A DNA stretch of 64,000 nt from Conus ventricosus (taxonomy: Eukaryota > Mollusca > Gastropoda > Neogastropoda > Conidae). Shown here in pieces: positions 23,692 through 35,230 of this stretch. Within the stretch, counting starts at the first letter, position 1; each line of letters opens with the position of its first letter. The position numbers and the translations under genes were made by a program. The notes beneath the pieces are model-generated. The model saw only the letters and a list, made by a program, of their open reading frames with translations, did not search any database and was not told where the DNA came from. The stretch is from assembly GCA_018398815.1 (NCBI GenBank), contig CM031595.1, positions 137,968,931-138,032,930 on the forward strand, in the 5' to 3' direction.

Positions 23692-24746
23692 GTGGTCAAA
23701 ATGTGTTCCACTCGCTCCAGACAAAACTACTGGGCCGATCTTTCTGAAAATTTGTAGGTATGTTCATTATGGGCCACGGATAATGTTTACCGCTATAGCC
23801 GTTACTAACGGCTGTAACGGCCTGTAACGGTTTTTCTTCTTTACGAAATATCTCAGAAAGTACTTGGCCGATCTTTGTAAAAATGAGCAGTTACGTTCAT
23901 TATGGGTCACGGATGATGCCCGATGTTTTAGGTTACCTCGTTATAGCCGTTACTAACGGCTGTAACGGCCTGTAACGCTTTTTCTTCTTTATGGAATATC
24001 TTAGAAAGTACTTGGCCGATCTTTCTGAAAATTTGTAGGTATGTTCATTATGGGTCACGAATAACGCCCGATGTTTTACTTTACCGTTATAACCGTTACT
24101 AATGGCTGTAACGGCCTGTAACGGTTTTTCTTCTTTATGGAATATCTCAGAAAGTACTTGGCCGACCTTTATGAAAATTAGCAGATATGTTCATTATGGG
24201 TCACAGATGATGCCTGATGTTTTAGTTTGCCCCGTTATAGCCGTTACTAACGGTTGTAACGGCCTGTAACGGTTTTTCTTCTTTATGGAATATCTCAGAA
24301 AGTACTTGGCCAATTTATAAGCGGTTTGGATGATCTTGTGACAAATCGGAGCCTCTGTCCATATGTAAGTGATGTAATGCTGAAAATGGATTAAACAACC
24401 GTTAAAAACCGTTATTTTGCCGTTATTTTTTATATATTGGTGGGTTTTAATGAAATTTTGTATATAGAAAGGTTATCACACACAAATGGCACTTCCATGT
24501 AGTGTTTCAAAATCTGACCGTTAAAAACCGTTATTCTTGACATATTGTCCCGATTTGGATGAAATTTGGTATGTCCACAGGCTTTAGCCCAGTCAGGACT
24601 AAAATGCCAGTTTCAAAAGTGTACATCGGTTAAATAACCGTTAAAAACCGTTATTTGCCTTTATTTCTTATCTCACAAAGCACTTGGCCGATTTATAAGC
24701 GATTTGGAAAACTGGGAGTACGTTTATATGCTTCGCATCTTGTTTA
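23575..24746 (+). mobile_element. Pearl/Helentron-like element, copy 3
   Basis: The header is GCAGTTCTTATAGAACAGGG..AGTAC, then GGGAACGAAGAAATGCTGT, a (GT)n run (23621-23688) in the place where copy 2 has (CTGT)n, and GTGTTCCACTCGCTCCAGAC. About four ~147-bp units follow, then a diverged block (24320-24700) in which CCGTTAAAAACCGTTATT recurs. The 3' tail AACTGGGAGTACGTTTATATGCTTCGCATCTTG is at 24709-24743. It shares both ends with copy 2. Confidence 0.8.
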
Positions 24747-24811
24747 TTATAAACGTGCCCCACAAAAAAAGTTATTATTTGCATCTTGTTTATGAGCAGA
24801 CTGCTACGTCT

Positions 24812-24940
24812 TATAGTACCTTATTTCATTAATAATTATACTGACGTGTACGGTTGCTGTGTGACGAAAGAAAAAGTCTTCTCTGCACTTTGACAGCAGA
24901 CAGGTATGGGTACGAAAAAAAAATGAGGGAGGGGAAGAAG
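24812..24940 (+). repeat. 129-bp direct repeat flanking the 510-bp array, left copy
   Basis: TATAGTACCTTATTTCATTA to GAGGGAGGGGAAGAAG is identical to 26512-26640 by eye. The two copies bracket the array exactly. Confidence 0.9.
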
Positions 24941-26511
24941 TGCTTCTCTGGGTCCTCCCCAGCACCTTCGGGTGTTTCTTTTTCTTCTTTGCCTTAACTA
25001 GGCTGACCCTGGAGAAAGGTCCAGTGACGGTGAGGAAAGACCCACTGACCACAGGGAAAGTCCTGTTGACAGTGGGAAAGACTACAACTTTGGATTCTCT
25101 CTTGAGGGCACATAAGACCGTATGGCGAAAGCTTGGCTGTGTCTGGAGTGGCACTGTCTTCATCTGTCCGTGGGCATGGGTGGTTGGGTCTGTGGGGTGT
25201 GCTCGGCAGCTGGGGGTGTGTTTCTCGCCGGTGGGCTCTGCAGTCATGAAATACGGGCTGGTACACCATGGGGGATGCTATTTTAAGGCTGTTATGAGTT
25301 GCATCCTGCAGTCTGATTTACCTCTGTTCAGGAGCAGTTATGTCCCTTGATATCTTAATGGAGTGTCCTGCGCGTGCCTGTACCCATCGTCAACACAGCG
25401 CAGGCCTCCAAGGGTGGTACAGGACTGCTCTAAAGGCAGCTGGAGACTGTGCTTCTCTGGGTCCTCCCCAGCACCTTCGGGTGTTTCTTTTTCTTCTTTG
25501 CCTAACTAGGCTGACCCTGGAGAAAGGTCCAGTGACGGTGAGGAAAGACCCACTGACCCAGGAAAGTCCTGTTGACAGTGGGAAAGACTACAACTTTGAT
25601 TCTCTCTTGAGGGCACATAAGACCGTATGGCGAAAGCTTGGCTGTGTCTGGAGTGGCACTGTCTTCATCTGTCCGTGGGCATGGGTGGTTGGGTCTGTGG
25701 GGTGTGCTCGGCAGCTGGAGGTGGTGTTTCTCGCCGGTGGGCTCTGCAGTCATGAAATACGGGCTGGTACACCCATGGGGGATGCTATTTTAAGGCTGTT
25801 ATGAGTGCATCCTGCAGTCTGATTTACCTCTGTTCAGGAGCAGTTATGTCCCTTGATATCTTAATGGAGTGTCCTGCGCGTGCCTGTACCCATCGTCAAC
25901 ACAGCGCAGGCCTCCAAGGGTGGTACAGGACTGCTCTAAAGGCAGTGGAGACAGTGCTTCTCTGGTCCTCCCCAGCACCTTCGGGTGTTTCTTTTTCTTC
26001 TTTGCCTTAACTAGGCTGACCCTGGAGAAAGGTCCAGTGACGGTGAGGAAAGACCCACTGACCACAGGGAAAGTCCTGTTGACAGGGGAAAGACTACAAC
26101 TTTGGATTCTCTCTTGAGGGCACATAAGACCGTATGGCGAAAGCTTGGCTGTGTCTGGAGTGGCACTGTCTTCATCTGTCCGTGGGCATGGGTGGTTGGG
26201 TCTGTGGGGTGTGCTCGGCAGCTGGAGGGTGGTGTTTCTCGCCGGTGGGCTCTGCAGTCATGAAATACGGGCTGGTACACCCATGGGGGATGCTATTTTA
26301 AGGCTGTTATGAGTTGCATCCTGCAGTCTGATTTACCTCTGTTCAGGAGCAGTTATGTCCCTTGATATCTTAATGGAGTGTCCTGCGCGTGCCTGTACCC
26401 ATCGTCAACACAGCGCAGGCCTCCAAGGGTGGTACAGGACTGCTCTAAAGGCAGGTGGAGACAGTGCTTCTCTGGGTCCTCCCCAGCACCTTCGGGTGTT
26501 TCTTTTTCTTC
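24941..26511 (+). repeat. Tandem array of ~510-bp units (three full, one partial)
   Basis: Units begin with TGCTTCTCTGGGTCCTCCCC at 24941, 25450, 25955 and 26465, giving lengths of 509, 505 and 510; the last stops after ~47 bp. The units are nearly identical, and the differences seen are almost all one- to three-base length changes in short homopolymers (for example CTGGGTCC/CTGGTCC, GCCTTAACT/GCCTAACT). The minus-strand open frames (up to 147 codons) and plus-strand frames recur per unit without a known domain. I regard this as satellite-like or as a duplicated fragment of an unidentified repeat. Confidence 0.9.
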
Positions 26512-26640
26512 TATAGTACCTTATTTCATTAATAATTATACTGACGTGTACGGTTGCTGTGTGACGAAAGAAAAAGTCTTCTCTGCACTTTGACAGCAGA
26601 CAGGTATGGGTACGAAAAAAAAATGAGGGAGGGGAAGAAG
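26512..26640 (+). repeat. 129-bp direct repeat flanking the 510-bp array, right copy
   Basis: Identical by eye to 24812-24940, ending GAGGGAGGGGAAGAAG; then the sequence becomes unique (GTTGAGACTAAATG). Confidence 0.9.
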
Positions 26641-27088
26641 GTTGAGACTAAATGCTTCTCCACAGTTCAAAAGGCGTACACAAACTGAACAATTTCACCA
26701 GAATGTTATACCATCTTACAACCTCTAATCGCAATCGCAGAACTCCCAACAGGCTCGCTTTAATGCAAGCACGACTTGCTTGCGTCCATCTTAGAGCGTG
26801 TGGCATGGAGACTGGACTTCGCAGCTGGATAATTAGGCCTATACAACGTGAAGGACTGGACTGGTGACCACACCTTTGTCCTGTTGCGTATGACTATCGA
26901 TAGGGCTCAATACCACCGCTGAGGCGTCTGTCTGTCCCTCCTCGACTTACGATCATGGAATGATGGTGATGAGAATTTTTACAGTCTGGGAACAATAATT
27001 ACAAGAACTGGTTCTTCCTTTGGCACAAAGTCTTCCTTGAGCTCCACCATTTTCGTAATTGTAACAAATACGTGAAAAAACATGGCAA

Positions 27089-27119
<31 letters not shown>

Positions 27120-27727
27120 AAGCATGTTGCAAACGGGTACAAACTCACACAGACTTAAAAGATTTATTGCGAGAAAATAGATTCGTTTGCTTGCTTTGTT
27201 TTATAAATTGCACGAGCAGATAATTTTTTTTCTTATCACTGCTAAGACTAGTTTTGATGTAGGGAAGTGGCCCCACTAACGGGCGTTAAAAAAATTATTA
27301 CGATAAAATAGCTTCATTTGGCTTGCTTTATATATCATGATATGCACGAGCACATAACAATTTGTTTCTTATCACTGCGAAGACCAAGTGGCCCCACTAA
27401 TGAGTATTTTTAAGAAAAAGATTCATTTCTATGGTTCTTCTTATTCTCAATTCAATAACATTGTTTAGTGTCTGACTCCAAAATACAGCAGACAAACGAA
27501 ACAAAAACCAAACGTATCAAAAATACATATAGAACTAACTTTTATTTGCAGAAAAGAAAATCTGCATCAGCAGTTCAAGTTAGGAACATCGTTTTACAAA
27601 GTGAAGCCACCTGTTCAATTATTAGACATACTGATTACACAGACTTCGAACACGTATCTCTTCAAACATTTTACATTGTAAGCTGGCTAGAACGAAACGT
27701 GTACTTAGAATTTGGAACAGAAGCCCA
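26641..27727. other. No gene; C run and a ~130-bp tandem duplication
   Basis: Poly-C/CA at 27091-27120. The stretch ending GTGGCCCCACTAACGGGCG (about 27158-27290) is repeated to about 27410 with GTGGCCCCACTAATGAG. No coding region is supported. Confidence 0.55.
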
Positions 27728-27729
27728 AT

Positions 27730-27741
27730 AGACCTCACCGG
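27730..27741 (+). repeat. Left terminal inverted repeat
   Basis: AGACCTCACCGG, preceded by the AT target duplication. The following GC-rich stretch up to 27812 is probably the promoter and leader of the plus-strand gene. Confidence 0.75.
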
Positions 27742-27812
27742 CTCGCGGCTCGCGCGGGCCTCATTATCATATTGTTGCTAGGGGGCCACAAGCTCTCGCG
27801 GAGGCTGAAACA

Positions 27813-28118
27813 ATGGCGGCTGATACGAACAGCGCGACAGACTCGCTCAAAGGGGCATCCATGATTCCGTCGGCCCTCATTACCTTCCAAAGTACAGCAC
27901 GCTCTCAAAAACTGTACTTGATCGAGGAAAAAACAAGTTTGCATCCTGTTTTATTGATAACATCAAGATTTTCCATACAAATGGAAGCGAGAAGGTGGAG
28001 GTGTGTCCCACGTGTTACCGCTCTCTACCACAAGAAAGCAGCACCCCACAAAATGGTCCTTAAAAATCGACAACAAGAGGCAGCTTGTCGTGGAAGCTAA
28101 ATGTGAATGCAAAGCTGG
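27813..28118 (+). pseudogene. SWIM/YqaJ transposon gene, exon 1 (SWIM first half)
   Basis: ATG at 27813 starts MAADTNSATDSLK. The expected coding continues in another frame after a GGGG run (..HDSVGPHYLPKYS.., then ..HTNGSEKVEVCPTCYRS), and shifts again at CCCC and AAAAA runs before KRQLVVEAKCECKAG. CECKAG is the first half of a SWIM zinc finger (C-x-C). The exon ends at the donor GCTGG|GTAAGT. The shifts fall at short homopolymers, so they may be sequencing errors or true decay. The protein would accompany the transposase, perhaps as a DNA-binding nuclease. Confidence 0.75.
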
Positions 28119-28275
28119 GTAAGTGTCTTGTTTTCTAACATATTTAATGTGTGTTTTCTTTGTACCAAGTACTGCAAAAGTGAGCCTATGTAAACTGACT
28201 GATCAGGTTTGTCACACGTGTAGCGACTTTCCTTCCATACTCCCTGAAGAAGCCCTAATGGTTTTAGCTTGTGGA

Positions 28276-28358
28276 TTATTATTAATAATTATAGTAATAA
28301 TAATAATAATAGTAATAATAATATAATAACATTATTATTATATCATTAATTATTATCA
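28276..28358. repeat. (ATT/AAT)n microsatellite
   Basis: TTATTATTAATAATTATAGT and similar trinucleotide repeats in the first intron of the SWIM gene. Confidence 0.9.
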
Positions 28359-28449
28359 AGGCATTTGATCATGAAAATATACTGATACAGGCCATGGTTC
28401 TAGGTCTTTGAATGAAATTCTGTTACATATATACAGATTCTACAGCTGT

Positions 28450-28465
28450 CAGAGAGAGTGAGAGA

Positions 28466-28515
<50 letters not shown>

Positions 28516-28541
28516 GGAGAGAGAGAGGAGAGAGAGAGAGG
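28450..28541. repeat. (GA)n microsatellite
   Basis: Imperfect GA repeats with GGAG interruptions, in the same intron. Confidence 0.93.
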
Positions 28542-28686
28542 GGTGCTTGGGTAGCTGCCAGTCATTTTTGTTTTCCTTGAATGTCTTAACCTAAAATAAT
28601 GCATACTTGTCTGTGTTGTAACTGGGGGTGGGTAGTTTGGATTGCTGTGCCAGCATAGCTGCACACTTTTTTGCTAATTGTTTCAG

Positions 28687-28924
28687 ACTGGAAGGTCACT
28701 GCTCACACATCATTGGCCTGCTGGAAAACACTTCAGTATTTCAAACTGCAGAACAGACCCATGTACCAGACAGGCTGAGCTGCACCAGCATGCCCCAAGC
28801 TTGGGAGCGGCAGCACCAAGGGGAACTAAGATTGACCCAGTCCCAATCAACCACCTGGTGCTGTCCAGGCCTTTGGACAACAGAAAGAAAAGACCCATCA
28901 CATGCCAGTTGGACACCAGCGGAA
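28687..28924 (+). pseudogene. SWIM/YqaJ transposon gene, exon 2 (SWIM second half)
   Basis: After the acceptor TTGTTTCAG the frame continues exactly in phase from exon 1 as LEGHCSHIIGLLENT. This completes the SWIM pattern C-x-C-x(6)-C-x-H across the intron. CTSMPQAWERQ follows, and after a frame change PRGTKIDPVPINHLVLSRPL, both typical of the linker behind the SWIM finger in this gene family. A GTGAGC donor lies at 28925. Confidence 0.75.
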
Positions 28925-29277
28925 TGTGAGCATCATATACATTCATTTCTAAAAACTGTTTAATTTATAGAAATCTGTCATACTGATATTGTGGCCCTTC
29001 ATGTTTTGTTAATGTGTGTGCTATAGTAAATGGTTTACATGTAAACAAGTTTTCTTGCAGCAGTGGTTATTTTGCGGATTTGTATCATGAATGTATGCAC
29101 ATTCTTCACATTTTACTCCAAAATGTAATAACAAGCAAAAATATCAGTAGAGGAAGAAAATTTATTGACATTCAGGATTTACATATGTGAATTACAAGCC
29201 ATTCTCAGTACACACCACTGGTTTGCTGCCTCACCATAGTACTTTGTTATTAATTTTTACTTGTTTACATGTCCCAG

Positions 29278-29411
29278 AGTGAACATGATAAGTCTATATC
29301 CATGCTCATGTTCTTGATGGAACCACCTATCTCCTATCTCCTGACACAGAGCTCCAACTAAGGTTACTCCCTCTTGGTGAAGTTACAGATGGCTCTGCAA
29401 CTGTCTTACCA
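29278..29411 (+). pseudogene. SWIM/YqaJ transposon gene, probable exon 3
   Basis: After the acceptor ATGTCCCAG the sequence contains PPISYLL and, in a shifted frame, LGEVTDGSA followed by a LSYQ-like end, matching the segment between SWIM and YqaJ domains in related proteins. The donor ACCA|GTATAT is weak. Frame changes again leave it non-functional as written. LTR element 1 lies downstream in the following intron. Confidence 0.5.
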
Positions 29412-29704
29412 GTATATGCTATCCATAATTAATAAGTGTTATGTATATCATTTTAATCAGGGTTTGTATTTCATTATAATAAGTGGTCTGTATTGACCGA
29501 CAGAGCTCTTTAGTGTTAACATTGTTTCTCCCTTAAGCGAGGTAACATACTGGGAATACATACATGGGTGCAAAAGCTTTTAAGGTTTTTTTATTGTTTT
29601 GTTGGGTGTTTTTTTTTTTAGCAGAAACAAGAGAGTGATGGCATTTGGTTTACATACTGGTGGGGTTTCGGATAAAACTTTGTCTGTCTATATATATATA
29701 AAAC

Positions 29705-31075
29705 TGTCACGGTCAAAATCAAACTCAACCAAATTCGTGGTCATTCGCCATCCAGCCCAGTTGGTCTTATGCTATCTCAAACATTCTAGGCGTCAGGAGA
29801 CGTGGCCCATAGGTAGGGTCCGGCAATTTAAGCTTAGTGGTGAGGGTTTCACGAGTCCAGTCCGACCCACTAGACTGACTTAAGCGGCTTGACCGACGCT
29901 CGATTGTCTGCCAGACGGACTCTGTACCTGGGCCAGCCTATCGGCCAACTTTGTGAACCAGCGTCATTGGCAGTTTTAGCATCGTGACGCCCACCCAGAC
30001 TAGCTGGCCACTTTAGAGTGACCAGTGTCCACACGGCACCAGTTAAGTAGGGAGAGGGGGGTAGGTAGAGTGTGGTGGGGGGTGAAATATAGCTAATCAA
30101 TTAGATGCCAATGCTCCACAGTGAGTAAGGCGTTGTCAGAATTATGGACTGGCATGATTTGAACATCCAATGGAATTAGAGGGAGTCTAACTTCGGGGGT
30201 GTCAGGGGTAAAAATATGACCAATGGGTACTCGCCCTTGTTGGGAGAGATCGGAACACAATAAGAAGAAGGATGGGAGAGTGAGAGAACGAGAGACGGAG
30301 GGGAAGAACGAACAGAGAGGCGAGAGAAGAAGAGAGAGAGATGAGGGAGGAGAGAGGGAACCATGTTGTGAGAATTAGCATGAGATTAGTCTGCGAGGAA
30401 GGACTGAGGAGAGATGTGTGAGAGAGAGAAGTGTTGCTAATTTATGAAGAAGAAAAGAAAGAAAAGAAAAAAGAAAAGATAAGCAACCTTGTCCATTTGA
30501 TAAGAGCCAGACTAGAAGAGTGGAGAGAGAGAGAGTGCAATGCGTTATTGCAGGAAGAATGAAAGGGAATCAGATCGAAGTTGATAGTCACTGTTATACC
30601 CTAACCGGTCGGGTTCGACCTCATCCTGGCAGCGTCACTTCGCAAGCAGAACACAGACCAACGCCAACGTCTCATCCCTGAACAGGCGCCATCAGACCAA
30701 ACACCAGTGCGGCAGTTGTGTCGTGTTGTTGGTGAAAGTGACAGTGAAAAGAAAAGAAAGGAAAAGAAAAGACAGTGATTCGTGAAGAGTTAAGATCACT
30801 GGCCAGTATTGTTAGAAATCTGTTTATACCCGGGTTGGTAATGATGTTTTAGATTAATTTGATTTGTGAAGTTCAAGGAAAGAGAGAATGTTAGTAATTT
30901 GTTTGATTCTATTGCATTGATGTTCTTTCTATGATCATGTATAGTAAGTTATAGACTTTACTATTGGTTTGATGTTGACGTATGAATGATTTATGAATGA
31001 GATTGTAAGCATAGCTGTGAGTGTGTTTGGCTGTGCGCTTGTCCTTCCTCCTCTGACATCACACGAGTGTTGACA
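29705..31075 (+). repeat. 5' LTR of LTR element 1
   Basis: It starts TGTCACGG and ends GTTGACA. Landmarks shared with the 3' LTR include ATTGTCTGCCAGACGG-like, TAGCTAATCAATTAG, TATACCCGGGTT and the GA-rich block around 30290-30530. Confidence 0.88.
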
Positions 31076-31465
31076 ATTTATTGGCGAGGGCTTGCAGGAT
31101 ATTCTGCCCATTTTTTATAATTGTTCAATTCTCTGAGAGGAAGCTGGGTGGGATCAAGTATTGCTAATCCTAAGGACAAGGGGTTGTCTTAATGTATGTT
31201 CCAAGATAGTTTAAATACTAGCTTGGCATTGCTTCAAGATAGTAAACTAGGCTTGGCATTTCAGCCAGTGGTACTCATTTCGCACAAATTGCCTATTAAT
31301 TCGCTCTCTTAGTTGGGTTCAGGCGCTGCGGCGTCTTATAAAAACTAAACTTCGTTGTCCAAGCTAATATTTTCATTATAGGATTGTGCTATTAAGTCAC
31401 TCGTGTCGGAAACACCTGGTTGGCCTGTCGTAGATAATAAAATCTTGTTCAGAAAAATAGAGATT

Positions 31466-32500
31466 TATGGCGGAAGAAAAGAAACACCTATTGAAACAAC
31501 TTGTGCGCGTACGCTCGTGATTCTAGGTTACTCAGGAGATGAGTTGCGTGCTTCGTTGAGAACCAACAAAGATGGAAAGAGATGAGCGAGCCCCCGAACA
31601 GGCGCCCCCCGTATCGCAGGAGAATTAGCAGAGCGGGAACAGAAAGAATGAAGCAAACGCAGGAAACAGAAAGGGATTAAAGCTAGGTAACGCAGGAAAC
31701 GGAACGATTAAAGGTTCTAACTAGTATTAGAGAAAGTGAGAATACAAAGGGAGACCACCGAGGATGGGAGTTCAGTTTCAGTGACTCTGTGCGCAGTTAT
31801 GCCCCCGACCCAAGTTGCCAAAATTCTATGAAGGAAAACCGATTCGATTGATGCATCATCAAGTCGTTTCGAAACGTTTGCGACCAGTCAGGGTTGGCCT
31901 CCAGAAGAAGTGGGCAGTAAATTTTGTCAGCGCTATTGACGGGTAAGCATTGCAGATTTTCACTGCGTTACCAGAGAACAACAGTCGATTTTGGTGCTGT
32001 GAAGGAGTCTTTAATGAAGGGATTTGACCTCACAGAGGAGGGGTTCAGGAAGACCTTTCCCCTTATCCGCCCTCCATTGCAAGCAGGGGAAACGTCAATC
32101 AGTTTGGTGCACGTCTAGATCCACTATTTTGAGAAATGGTTAGAGTTGAGATGGTACGAAAAGGAGTTCGCGAATTGAAAGAGCAGTTTGGGAAAGAAAG
32201 ATTTTGTCAGGTTGACGGCCCTGAGTTAACCATACATTTGAAAGTGAGACAGCAGAAGACAGCGGGAGAGTTGTTGAAGTTCGCAGAGGTGTATAGAGAG
32301 GCACGTTTGGGCACTAAGGTGCATCGAGATACAGGTGCTAGGCACAGAGGGAGATAGAGTGCAAGGAAATAGGAGAGTGTTTGCAAGGTTGCAAACCAGT
32401 GGTGGGGCAGATAGGAAGGCATAAGGGAAATTAGGTGTTTCATTTTGTCAAAGTAGGGACATGTGCAGGGATTGTCGCATGTGGTTCCTGAAGGCAGCAG
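31466..32500 (+). pseudogene. gag region of LTR element 1
   Basis: The candidate start MAEEKKHLLKQLVRVRS (31466) is followed by a stop. Capsid-like segments are GFDLTEEGFRKTFPL (about 32000-32060) and LKFAEVYREARLG (about 32270-32310), typical of Ty3/gypsy gag. Around 32440-32480 a zinc-knuckle-like TGTCAAAGTAGGGACATGTG..GATTGTCGC can be made out across a frame change. Several frameshifts are present. Confidence 0.65.
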
Positions 32501-32669
32501 GACCTTGCAAGAGGTGGATAAGGGTCGTCAGGGGAACGATGAGTGGATCCCCAAATGGGATTCAGTCGGATGGAGGTAGAGTGCAGCCTCAGGGCTAGCA
32601 CTGGACAGCAGTCAGTGTCAGGGATGGAGGACTAGCGGAGTGGTCAGTTACTGTGTTAGAAGGGTGGAT

Positions 32670-33020
32670 GGCCGCAGAGGGTGAAAGTGTGTTTACGTGA
32701 CACTGGTTGTTCATGCGGGTAGTACGAACAAAGTGGTCGATAAAGGGGATTTGACAGGGCCAAATCCAGACCTGTACTCTAATCGATGGCACTGTGTGGG
32801 AGTTTCAGTTGCTAAGATAGAAGTACGTTCCCCTTATTCTCAGGGAGTTGTCTGCGTTGGTGATGGAGAGAAGAAGAAACCCCTTCTCGATTTGATCATT
32901 GGAAGATTCCATGGTGCAAGGGGATCCAGGGGATCCTGAGTTGTTGACTGCTACAGGGGCAGCAGTTTCAGACACGGGCAAGAAGGAGGAAAAAGGTGGT
33001 TTAACGTTAGTATGTTCCAG
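32670..33020 (+). pseudogene. Retropepsin-like protease region of LTR element 1
   Basis: RDTGCS at 32696-32713 gives the D-T-G active-site triad of retroviral-type aspartic proteases (Asp at 32699-32701). Downstream ..KPLLDLIIG-type sequence at about 32877-32900 fits the second conserved block (LLGxD-like). The frame is broken between them. Confidence 0.6.
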
Positions 33021-33059
33021 GAAGGAAGTCGGCATAGATGTGTCGCCTGATGGTTATTA

Positions 33060-34420
33060 GGGCAGCACAGGAACAAGACCTTCGCTGTGAAGTCTTTGGG
33101 AGTTGGCAAGAGGTGGAGAGAAAGAAACAGGAGGTTAGAGGAAAGGAGAGTGAGACTGAATTTCTTGTGAAAGGCGGGACTGTTGTTACCGAGTGTTCAC
33201 CAAGGGAAGACAGGTAAGGTGACCATCAGTTTAGAGGTACAGCATGTTATCGTGACACTGTCCATGTTCAGTGGGGTCACGAGTTCGCTCATGGGGGGTC
33301 ATCTGGCACCAGCAAAACAGCTAACCGAGTGTCTTTGATGACTGTCATTGCCAGGATGCAATGGCAGACATTTAAAGCGGTTATGCATGTCATGTGGACG
33401 TGTGTGTGCCAAAGGTCGCCACAGAGGGGTAAAGAGGAAGGCGCTCTTAACATCCCCTTTAATTGACACACCGTTCAGGAGGGTGGCTATCGATCTGAAT
33501 TGGCCCCGAATCGCGCCCTGTTCCAAAGGTGGGCACAGGTATGTGTTGACACTTGTGGACTACGCGAACAGATACCAGAAGCGGTTGCATTGAATGGCGT
33601 TGATACGCAAAGGGTCGCTGATAGGGCTGGTAGACACTTTTCTGCGTGGGGGTTTGCCAGCACAAATTCTCAGTGACAGGGTGTCACAGTTTTCCCCCAA
33701 CCTATCCCCCAAGGCGTGATGAGGGGTAACAGGCCTGCTTGGATACACAGCTGCTCACTACCCATACCATCTCAATGCAATGGCTTGGTGGAGAGATTCA
33801 ATGGTTTGCTGAAGGGCATCTTAAAAGAAGCTCTGTGAGGAATGCCAGCAGATTGGGACCGTACATTTCCAATCGTGCATTTTTGCCTAAGGGAAGCCTT
33901 CAGGAAAAGCACTGGCTTTTCGCCATCCTATTGCATTATGGGGGGACAGTCGGGTACCGATTTTTCATTTCAAATATACTTTTTTTCGGAGAACAGTATT
34001 CCTATAAGTCAAAACCCATTATCCGTAATTTTTATACTTCTCACTATGCTCGATTATATTATCACTCTTTTTTTTTTCTATAACCTGAACCACATAATCT
34101 CCCCGTGCCCTTTGGATACCCCCCCCCCCCCAGGTAAGGCGCATGCCCCTGACAAAAAAGTCGCAAGGGTGAGTTTTGCAGGGGCTAGGGTCGTCCAGAA
34201 GAAGCAGTTTGGACAGGAAGTGAGGCAGCAATTCCTCAAGGTGGGAGATCAAGTCCTGTTACTGCTTCCACGGACCAACAAGCTGCTGATGCATTGGAAG
34301 GGACCCTTTCACCATCATTGAAAAGGTAGTCAGGACTACCCGAATCGATGTGAATGGGGAAAATCAAAACTTTCCATGCAATTCTACTCCGCAAATATAT
34401 TCTGCGGGAGAGTCAGCACA
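33060..34420 (+). pseudogene. Integrase region of LTR element 1 (upstream of RT)
   Basis: The N-terminal zinc-binding domain shows His in a broken HE..GGHL stretch near 33278-33305 and CMSC at 33384-33395. The catalytic core shows VAIDL (Asp at 33492-33494), LSDR (Asp 33675-33677) and GLVERFN (Glu 33791-33793), a D,D,E triad. The C-terminal GPY/F-type module follows with LLMHWKGPF (about 34280-34315) and FHAILLRKYI (34370-34400). Frameshifts occur throughout. Confidence 0.8.
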
Positions 34421-34639
34421 TAGCGCAGCAGCAAATGATTGATGGAGGTGAGGGGAACATGCTGAAGAAGGAGAGGATTTTGTTGCTGAGTTTCCGGGGA
34501 AGAGTATATACAGGGATGTGTCACTGTATGACGGCTAGACTAGTAGGAGGACTGGAGGAAGTTAGGGGCTCTAGAACAGTATAGTGCGTGCCTGATGATA
34601 AAACCAGGCAGGACAACTCTGAGAATGTTCGGTGTGTTG

Positions 34640-35230
34640 AATCACAGAAACCGTAATGTGTAAGCCTACCGATCCATGTGCACCAAGCAAGTGATCGAGG
34701 AGGTCGGTTGGAAAGATGATTGGTCCTTGGGGTGATTGAACGTCCAAGCATCATATAGTGACCCGTAGTTTAGTGGGAAAAGTCAGGTGAGCTCGATTCT
34801 GTGTCGTCTATTGACGTCTGAACAGTGTCACTCAAGGTCGATGCAGAGGTCATACCCAACATGGATGACCTGTTCGCTCAGATCGCCACAGCAAGAGCCA
34901 GTATTTTCACCAGGAGCGATTGAGCAAGGGTTACTGGCAAATAGCCTTGAGTGAGGACTCAAAGGAAGTACAGCATTTTCCACTCATATGGGGCCTATAC
35001 AGTGGCGAGACTCCCCTTTTGGGTTGGTCAAACGCACCTGCGGGTTTTTCTGAATGATGTGGAAGCTATTGTCGGATTGGAAGGTGTTGTGAATTTCAAT
35101 GGATGACATTCTGATAGCTTCCGAGTCTTGGGAGGAGCATATGAGGCTGCTAGGAGCAGTCTTGGAGAGTTGAGACAAGCAACCTCACAGCCAGACCAAC
35201 AAAGTGCCAGGTTGGGCTTCCTAGCCTGAG
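34640..35230 (+). pseudogene. Reverse transcriptase region of LTR element 1
   Basis: NMDDLFAQIATAR (about 34858-34897), a broken SKGYWQIALSEDSKE (about 34923-34970) and SMDDILIAS at 35096-35122 (the catalytic Y/F-x-D-D box, with aspartates at 35102-35107) identify a Ty3/gypsy-type RT. It lies 3' of the integrase, unlike the usual gypsy order. Multiple frame breaks are present. Confidence 0.75.

Noticed and set aside
24804..25804. Repeated 83-154-codon frames as genes
   Set aside because: They recur with every 510-bp unit, shift with unit indels, and show no domain.
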